Of a stretch of DNA of 64,000 nt, positions 58,484 to 64,000 are shown in pieces. The DNA is from Desulfobacteraceae bacterium (GTDB lineage Bacteria; Desulfobacterota; Desulfobacteria; Desulfobacterales; SURF-15). The translations under genes were made by a program, and so were the position numbers. Below the pieces are notes generated by a model, which did no database searches, was not told where the DNA came from, and worked only from the letters and a program-made list of their open reading frames with translations. The stretch is taken from NCBI GenBank assembly GCA_003599475.1, contig QZKK01000232.1, positions 8,377-72,376 on the forward strand, given 5' to 3'. The first letter of the stretch is position 1; each line of letters opens with the position of its first letter.

Positions 58484-60006
58484 TTTGCAGCTTCTCCTTT
58501 TCGATTCGAACGGAAAAAATTCATCAGCCGGGGCCAAAGCGGCGTTTGGTTGAGCAGCATCAGGAGTACGGCGGCAGTCAGGACGCAGCTCAGCGGGTTT
58601 GACACGAGGTCCCAGAAGAAGGCCGGAAGGCTGCTTCCTACGGTGATGACCGAACGCCGGTACGACATGTCCATCAGGGGACCCAGAATCACTCCAAGAA
58701 TGATCGGCGCCACCTGATACCCGTACATCTTGAGAATGTAGCCGAATATGCCGAACCCCAGCATCCAGTAGACGTCGACGATGTTGTTTTGAATGGCGTA
58801 AGTACCGACCATCGAAAGCACGATGATGACAGGGATCAGAATTCCCCTGGGCAGTTCCACCAGCTTTGCAAAAATGCGGATGCCGGTCAGGCCGAAAATC
58901 AGCAGGAATATATTGGCCAGAGCCAGGTTTCCGACGGTAAACCAGAACAGGTGCGGGGTTTCGATCATCAGCATCGGGCCGGGCTTGAGGCCGTGGATAT
59001 ACAGCGCCCCGATGATCACGGCCGTCACCGCATCCCCGGGAATACCCAGCGTCAGCATGGGGATGCAGGCGCCGCCGATGGCCGCGTTGTTGGCCGACTC
59101 CGGAGCGATGAGGCCTTCGTAGGCCCCTTTCCCGAACGGCCGCGACGGGTTTTTCACCGTCCGTTTGGCATGATCGTAGGCCATCAGTGCCGCGATATCC
59201 CCGCCGGTTCCGGGCAGCGCGCCGATGATCACCCCGATGGCCGATGTCCGGAGCGATAGCGGCAGGTATTTGAGAATCACCGACCAGGAGGGGATGATTT
59301 TACTCACATCCTGTTTGACCGGGGTGACCCCGAGCATTCTCAACTGATAGAGTGCTTCAGATACACCGAACAGCCCGATCATGGCGATGACATAATGAAT
59401 GCCTCCAAGCAGGGCCACCGTGCCGAAGGTAAATCTCCCTTCGGCGGTCATGGGATCCATTCCGACCATGCCGAAGGTGACCCCCAGTGCGCCGGCAAAA
59501 ACCCCCTTGGCCATCGATTCGCCCGACAGGCTCCCCACCAGCAGGATGCCCATGACCGCAAGCAGCAGATAGTCGCGAGGGGCAAACTTCAGAGCGAACT
59601 CGGCGACCTTGGGGGCAGCCAGCGCCAGCACCAGGGTGCCGGCAAGCCCTCCCACCACCGAAACGACGGTGCTTACCCCGATCGCCCGGCCGGCTTCGCC
59701 CCGCATGGCCAGCGGGAAGCCGTCGAAAACGGTGGCGATTGCAGCCGGCGCCCCGGGGATATTGAGCAGGATCGCCGAACGCGACCCGCCGTAGACGCCG
59801 CCGCAGTAAATGCCGACCATCAAGGCCAGCGCATTGTTGACCTCCCATGAGAATGTAAATGAAATCAGAATGGAGACTGCCATGGTGACCGAAAGCCCGG
59901 GGATCGCCCCGACATAGATGCCGGCAAAAGTCCCGGCCCCCGTCAGAAACAGCAGGTACGGATCCGTGTAGGACATCAAGAAATAGAAAAGGGCGGACTC
60001 GTTCAA
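58480..60006 (-). CDS. tctA: Tripartite tricarboxylate transporter, large permease TctA
   Basis: 508 residues, about 11-12 membrane helices. Conserved TctA segments: GAIPGLSVTMAVSILISFTF, YCGGVYGGSRSAILLNIPGA, GALPGTGGDIAALMAYDHAK and ESANNAAIGGACIPMLTLGI. Secondary, ion-driven uptake of carboxylates with TctB and the binding protein TctC. Lies 18 nt after tctB. Substrate unknown. Confidence 0.93.
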   Translation of the reverse strand: MNESALFYFLMSYTDPYLLFLTGAGTFAGIYVGAIPGLSVTMAVSILISFTFSWEVNNALALMVGIYCGGVYGGSRSAILLNIPGAPAAIATVFDGFPLAMRGEAGRAIGVSTVVSVVGGLAGTLVLALAAPKVAEFALKFAPRDYLLLAVMGILLVGSLSGESMAKGVFAGALGVTFGMVGMDPMTAEGRFTFGTVALLGGIHYVIAMIGLFGVSEALYQLRMLGVTPVKQDVSKIIPSWSVILKYLPLSLRTSAIGVIIGALPGTGGDIAALMAYDHAKRTVKNPSRPFGKGAYEGLIAPESANNAAIGGACIPMLTLGIPGDAVTAVIIGALYIHGLKPGPMLMIETPHLFWFTVGNLALANIFLLIFGLTGIRIFAKLVELPRGILIPVIIVLSMVGTYAIQNNIVDVYWMLGFGIFGYILKMYGYQVAPIILGVILGPLMDMSYRRSVITVGSSLPAFFWDLVSNPLSCVLTAAVLLMLLNQTPLWPRLMNFFRSNRKGEAAK

Positions 60007-60024
60007 ACCGTCACCTCCTCCGGC

Positions 60025-60495
60025 TCATGGCAGAACCACTCGAAAAAGGTATGAAAAGATCAGGTAGATCAATGCCATCGTGCCCGCGCTGATGATCACC
60101 GATTTGAGCGGTGAGCTCCCTTTCAAGTAAACCATCGAAACCGCCAGGAACGCGAACGAGCCGGGAACGAACTGCAACGGTTCGATCAAAACCATGTAAG
60201 CGACGATGATCCCGGTGTAGATCAGGAAGGTCGGGAAAAAGATGTCACGGGCAGCCAGGCGCAGCTCTTCCTTGAGCCCTTCGCTGGTAGGTTTTTTTAC
60301 CTTCCGATTTCCAATCACGATCGAGACCATGGCCGCCGCCATGACCGCGGCCGCTGCCATGGGGAAGGCGCCCGGAGAGCTGACCGATTTGAATCCCGAG
60401 ATCCGGTAGGAAAGCAAAAGCACCAAAAGGCTCAAGGCCAGCAGAACCCATGCAAAAAAGCGTTCCCCGTGTTGCAGTGTTTTCTGGTTTTTCAT
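60025..60495 (-). CDS. tctB: Tripartite tricarboxylate transporter, small permease TctB
   Basis: 156 residues with four predicted membrane helices (FAWVLLALSLLVLLLSY, FPMAAAAVMAAAMVSIVIG, FFPTFLIYTGIIVAYMVL, VIISAGTMALIYLIFSYLF), the typical TctB length and layout. Between tctC and tctA in the usual C-B-A order. Confidence 0.88.
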   Translation of the reverse strand: MKNQKTLQHGERFFAWVLLALSLLVLLLSYRISGFKSVSSPGAFPMAAAAVMAAAMVSIVIGNRKVKKPTSEGLKEELRLAARDIFFPTFLIYTGIIVAYMVLIEPLQFVPGSFAFLAVSMVYLKGSSPLKSVIISAGTMALIYLIFSYLFRVVLP

Positions 60496-60548
60496 ATCGG
60501 GACGCTGAGAAGGTCCCCGCCGCAGGCCGGGACCTTCATGGCTGTCGA

Positions 60549-61550
60549 CTACGGTTGGGGAATGTTGAATTCAGCGGGCGACACCTTGGCAGCCCCGGCA
60601 TACTGGTACATCCAGTTGGTGACCGACTGCCACTTTTTCAAGAAGGCATCCGCCTCGTTTCCGCTGATGTTCATGTGTACAGCACCGAAATCTTTCAAGA
60701 AATTGACGAACTTGGGATCCGAGGCCCCTTTCTGGAAGGCATCGGTCAGCTTCTTCTTGGCTTCGTCAGGAACGTCGCGCTTGATCCACACCCCGTAAAA
60801 AGGACCCCAGGGCAAGTACTTTTTGAAATCCGGGAAATCGGCGGTTATCGGTGGGATGTTTTCGATTCCGGGCACCGGCGCATCGGCCACGACGCACAGT
60901 GCGCGCACCCGACCCGCGCGGATGTGCTCGCGTACCGCGGTCAAACCGGCCGGAATGAAATCGACGTGGCCGCCCTGCAGCGCCGTAACTCCGGGGCCTT
61001 CGCCGTCAAAGGGGACCGGAATCACATCAAAACCGGTGATATTTTTAACCATCGCCCCCACGGTGTAAGGCAGCCCGCCGGGTCCGGTGGATCCCATTTT
61101 AATCTTGCCGGGCCGCTTTTTGGCATCTTCCACCAGGTCCTTGAACGATTTCCACGGCGTGTCGTTGTTGGCCACGATCACACCGACCCCCCGGCCCAGT
61201 ATGCTGACCGGGTAGAAGTCTTTGTAGTCGAGATCCGAGAGTTGAAGAATCCTGTAGACCTGGGGGTTTTCAGCACCGTAGAGAAGCGTGTATCCGTCTG
61301 AGGGCCGGCCGTGGACATACTGGGTGGCGATGGCCCCGGTGCCCCCCGGCTTGTTGATCAAAACGATCTTTTTACCCAGGGCCTGTTCGACGAGCGGCGT
61401 CGCGGCCCTTGCGACATTGTCCGTCGCGCCGCCTGCGCCCCACTGGATGATCCCCTGCAGGTCTTTGTCGGGAAAATCGGCCGCCTGAATGCAGAAGGCC
61501 GCACCAAAAACCAATACCAGCGACAATGCGATAAACGGGTAGCGCTTCAT
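60549..61550 (-). CDS. tctC: Tripartite tricarboxylate transporter substrate-binding protein (TctC/Bug)
   Basis: About 333 residues. Signal peptide (YPFIALSLVLVFGAAFCIQA), then GIIQWGAGGATDNVARAATP, KIVLINKPGGTGAIATQYVH and KIKMGSTGPGGLPYTVGAMV, matching the Bug family that binds carboxylates in the periplasm. GGAGG 7 nt before the chosen ATG; two in-frame codons earlier another ATG is possible. First transporter gene in the C-B-A run. Confidence 0.92.
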   Translation of the reverse strand: MKRYPFIALSLVLVFGAAFCIQAADFPDKDLQGIIQWGAGGATDNVARAATPLVEQALGKKIVLINKPGGTGAIATQYVHGRPSDGYTLLYGAENPQVYRILQLSDLDYKDFYPVSILGRGVGVIVANNDTPWKSFKDLVEDAKKRPGKIKMGSTGPGGLPYTVGAMVKNITGFDVIPVPFDGEGPGVTALQGGHVDFIPAGLTAVREHIRAGRVRALCVVADAPVPGIENIPPITADFPDFKKYLPWGPFYGVWIKRDVPDEAKKKLTDAFQKGASDPKFVNFLKDFGAVHMNISGNEADAFLKKWQSVTNWMYQYAGAAKVSPAEFNIPQP

Positions 61551-61584
61551 AAGCATTCCTCCTTCATGAGATTTTTTATGCAAT

Positions 61585-62580
61585 CTATTCGTTTTGACTC
61601 ACATTCACCAGCATTTTTACCCGATCAGGCGAAGACAGATCGCTTAAGGAGCGATTGAGCTCTGAAAGAGTCACCCTTCCGGAGATGAGCGGTTCGGTTT
61701 GAATGCGACCGCTTAGAAGGTTATCGATCGCATCGGGGAATTCGTTGGTGTAGATGATCGAACCGGAGATTTGCAGTTCTTTTCGCACGATCATCGTTGC
61801 CGACAACGGATAAGCCCTTGCTGGTAAACCCAACAGAACGATCTTTGCAGCCGGCGCCGCAAGCTCGATCGTTTGGGAAAGGGCCGACTCGGCACCGCTG
61901 GTCTCATAGATGACATCGAATCGATCGTGAAACCGCCCAGTCTCTTCCGGTGAGGCGATGATATGTGAAGCCCCGACCCGTTGCGCCAGTGACAGATGCT
62001 GGGGATTGATATCGTATGCCGTTACCTCGGCCGTGTGCAGCTTCGCCAGTTGCAGGGTCAGCAGCCCGATCACACCGGCGCCAAAAATCAATACCCGGTT
62101 TCCTTCGCGCGGGGTAAGGATCTTCAGGCAATGGCAGGCCACTGCCGATGGTTCCGCGAATACGGCCGTTTCGTCTCCCAGTGTTTCGGGAATCGGCCAA
62201 ACGTATGCGGCGGGGACTTTTACATACTCGGCGAAGACGCCGTCTGTATCGATCCCTAAACGGATCTTGGACGGGCAGATATTTTCGTGGCCGGCCAGGC
62301 ATACCGGGCAGGTGCGGCAGCTGAAGTTCGGTTGAATGGTGACTCTTTGACCGACCTTGAGCCGAGTCACATTTTCACCGCACTCGACAATCCGACCCAC
62401 GGCTTCATGGCCCGGAATAACCGGAAGGGGTGCCACGATTTTGCCGTGGAAAAAGGAGGCATCCGATCCACAGATACCGGCAAGTGTCACCTGAATGAGG
62501 ACATCGTCGGGTCCTGGCTGGGGCATTGGAACGTCTTTGACGACCAAATGCCCGGGTTCGACCAAGACTGCCGCTTTCAT
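61585..62580 (-). CDS. Zinc-dependent alcohol/polyol dehydrogenase
   Basis: About 331 residues, medium-chain dehydrogenase. Catalytic zinc ligands in GICGSDASFF and PGHEAVGRI, structural zinc Cys in NFSCRTCPVCLAGHENIC, NAD-binding FGAGVIGLLTLQLAKL. Similar to sorbitol/threonine/galactitol-type enzymes that oxidise a secondary alcohol. GAGG before the ATG. It is placed between an SDR and tctC, so it probably acts on the imported compound. Confidence 0.9.
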   Translation of the reverse strand: MKAAVLVEPGHLVVKDVPMPQPGPDDVLIQVTLAGICGSDASFFHGKIVAPLPVIPGHEAVGRIVECGENVTRLKVGQRVTIQPNFSCRTCPVCLAGHENICPSKIRLGIDTDGVFAEYVKVPAAYVWPIPETLGDETAVFAEPSAVACHCLKILTPREGNRVLIFGAGVIGLLTLQLAKLHTAEVTAYDINPQHLSLAQRVGASHIIASPEETGRFHDRFDVIYETSGAESALSQTIELAAPAAKIVLLGLPARAYPLSATMIVRKELQISGSIIYTNEFPDAIDNLLSGRIQTEPLISGRVTLSELNRSLSDLSSPDRVKMLVNVSQNE

Positions 62581-62614
62581 AAATACCTCAAAGTTTGAGA
62601 ATAGATGAACCGGA

Positions 62615-63400
62615 CTATTGCGCCGTCCAGGCTCCATCGATCAGAAAGCCCGCGCCTGTCATGAAGCTGCATGCCTGAGAGGAGAGTAGAAGCGTCAGGC
62701 CCCTGATCTCGTCGGGTTGGCCGAATCGACCTACCGGGATCTTGGTCAAAAACTCCCTGTATCTGGCCGGATCGTTAACAACCGGCAAATTGATGGGCGT
62801 TAGAAACGGTCCCGGACAGATGGCATTCACGCAGATGCTTTCGCCTGCGCACTCGAGGGCCAGAGCCCGTGTGAGCCCCAATATGGCAGCCTTGGAAGCG
62901 GAATAGAGCGATCTTCCGGGAAGAGAAATAAAGGACATGATCGATCCTATGAACACGATGCGCCCCCAGCCCCGCCCCCTCATGCCGGGCAGCACCGCTT
63001 GAGCGCACTGGAAGGCGCCCTTTAGATTGATGTTGATGGTCTCATCGAACTCCTCCTCGCTGAAGTCGGTAAACTCTTTGCGTACGGTAATTCCGGCGTT
63101 AGCGATCAGGATGTCAACGGGCCCTAGGTTCGCAGAAATTTGATCGAAAAAATGATCGATATCCGCTTTCCTGGATACATCCGCAGCCAGTCCCAAACAC
63201 TTTCGACCGCTTTTTCGGGAAAGCTCTTCTGAAATCTTCCGGGCTTCCGCATCATCACGGCTGCATACGGCAACCTGAGCACCGGCCAAAGAAAGCGTTT
63301 CAGCCATCTTTAAACCCAATCCCTTGGTGGCACCGGTTACCGCCGCGACTCGACCGGTCAAGTCGAAAAGTTCCTTGAAAAGTTCATTTCCGGGTTCCAT
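62615..63400 (-). CDS. Short-chain dehydrogenase/reductase
   Basis: About 261 residues. Cofactor motif VTGATKGLGLKMAETLS, IANAGITVRKEFTDFS, catalytic Ser in FIGSIMSFISLPG and YSASKAAILGLTR with Tyr and Lys. The pattern is typical of gluconate 5-dehydrogenase-like SDRs. The start with GGAGAAGG upstream is used rather than the 22-codon longer frame. Together with the Zn-dehydrogenase gene 34 nt downstream it forms an oxidation pair. Confidence 0.88.
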   Translation of the reverse strand: MEPGNELFKELFDLTGRVAAVTGATKGLGLKMAETLSLAGAQVAVCSRDDAEARKISEELSRKSGRKCLGLAADVSRKADIDHFFDQISANLGPVDILIANAGITVRKEFTDFSEEEFDETININLKGAFQCAQAVLPGMRGRGWGRIVFIGSIMSFISLPGRSLYSASKAAILGLTRALALECAGESICVNAICPGPFLTPINLPVVNDPARYREFLTKIPVGRFGQPDEIRGLTLLLSSQACSFMTGAGFLIDGAWTAQ

Positions 63401-63474
63401 CACCTTCTCCAGCACTAATTCCAAACAGGTTAAGTTACTTTCTCGATCAAATGCCGAAAGCGGCACGGCCGCGC

Positions 63475-64000
63475 TTATATGTATCCGAAAAATCGCGGCA
63501 GAAACAGAGCGATCGGTTCGATGTAACTCACCAACAGCAAGACAACGATTTCAACGGCCAGAAACGGCAGAACCGCCCTCGAAATCCGCTCCAGGCTGAT
63601 TCCGCTGATATTGCCAGCAATGAAAAGGCACAAACCGACAGGGGGCGTCAGCAGCCCGATCATCAGATTCAAAACGACGATGGTACCCAGCATCACCGGA
63701 TGAATCCCGAACGGAGCCGTTATCTTCATCAGAATCGGAACGGTGATGACCATCGCTGCGGTGGCATCCATAAACGTTCCGAGAAAAAGGAGCAAGGCAT
63801 TGATGACAAATATCATGAGATACTTGTTTCCGATGTTGTCGGCAAAAAACAATGCCAATTTCGTTGGAATGTTCTCGACGGCCATCAACCAGTTGAAGAT
63901 GTTGGCGGTGGCGATGACCAGGAAGACGACGCCGGTGGTTTTGGCCGTGGACAGAAAAAGCGGCCCCAAATCCCCGAGCTTCATATTGCGGTACACGAGG
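63475..64000 (-). CDS. TRAP transporter large permease (DctM), 5' end outside
   Basis: The visible 174 residues are the C-terminal part of DctM: VVFLVIATANIFNWLMAVEN, LFLGTFMDATAAMVITVPIL, GTIVVLNLMIGLLTPPVGLC and a final helix pair. The start codon lies beyond the window edge. TRAP carriers import carboxylates or sugar acids with a DctP binding protein and Na+. It stands upstream of the SDR gene in the same direction, so one operon seems to hold a TRAP and a TTT system. Confidence 0.9.
   Translation of the reverse strand, partial: LVYRNMKLGDLGPLFLSTAKTTGVVFLVIATANIFNWLMAVENIPTKLALFFADNIGNKYLMIFVINALLLFLGTFMDATAAMVITVPILMKITAPFGIHPVMLGTIVVLNLMIGLLTPPVGLCLFIAGNISGISLERISRAVLPFLAVEIVVLLLVSYIEPIALFLPRFFGYI

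Overview
The window looks like chromosomal DNA of an anaerobic Desulfobacterota ('deltaproteobacterial') bacterium. Signs of this are a NapH-like polyferredoxin paired with a Tat-exported DUF362 protein, archaeal-type ProRS, a Fur-FeoA fusion, an AroK-AroB fusion, several tripartite carboxylate transporters, and many small conserved deltaproteobacterial-type hypothetical proteins. This placement is an inference from gene content only; no marker phylogeny was run.

Layout. 1-7 kb: nth (cut by the window edge), a LOG-family protein coupled to an OsmC remnant, a 3-hydroxyacyl-CoA dehydrogenase, a 2-hydroxyacid dehydrogenase/VOC pair, and the DUF362/polyferredoxin operon. 7.2-7.7 kb holds tail ends of two lost genes. 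7.7-27.2 kb is housekeeping and envelope: AI-2E exporter, M23 peptidase, LysM transglycosylase, MFS, NUDIX, prmA, two radical SAM proteins, an NtrC-type two-component pair, TPR and SH3 proteins, Fur-FeoA, FmdB-like protein, recN. 27.4-28.8 kb is a decayed restriction-type locus (rhuM pseudogene, hsdS and AlbA/Fic fragments). 28.8-33.3 kb is a four-gene operon of exported proteins (coiled coil, leucine-rich repeat, unknown, OmpA). 33.6-35.7 kb is a scrapyard of truncated toxin-antitoxin, ATPase and nuclease genes next to the 3' end of a tRNA-Gln gene. 35.9-48.3 kb is core metabolism: gltX; rpmF-acyl-CoA dehydrogenase-fabG-acpP-fabF; dCMP deaminase-nrdR; ribD-ribE-ribBA-ribH; nusB; a metallo-hydrolase. 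49-57.3 kb: ispG, proS, rel, rpmB, bamD, trxA, aroKB. 57.7-64 kb is a catabolic/transport operon (DctM-type permease, SDR, Zn-alcohol dehydrogenase, TctC-TctB-TctA, sugar isomerase-like protein).

The most striking signal is upstream of aroKB. A promoter with consensus-like boxes is followed by a 23-codon leader ORF holding the run R-F-Y-F-W-Y-Y-W, then overlapping 1:2, 2:3 and 3:4 RNA stems, the last being a terminator with six U. This is a complete textbook layout for ribosome-mediated attenuation by aromatic aminoacyl-tRNA levels, placed on a shikimate kinase/dehydroquinate synthase fusion gene.

A second theme is genome decay and dispersed intergenic 'word' repeats: short degenerate words of 7-9 nt in inverted arrangement between many genes, in places extending the ends of coding sequences.
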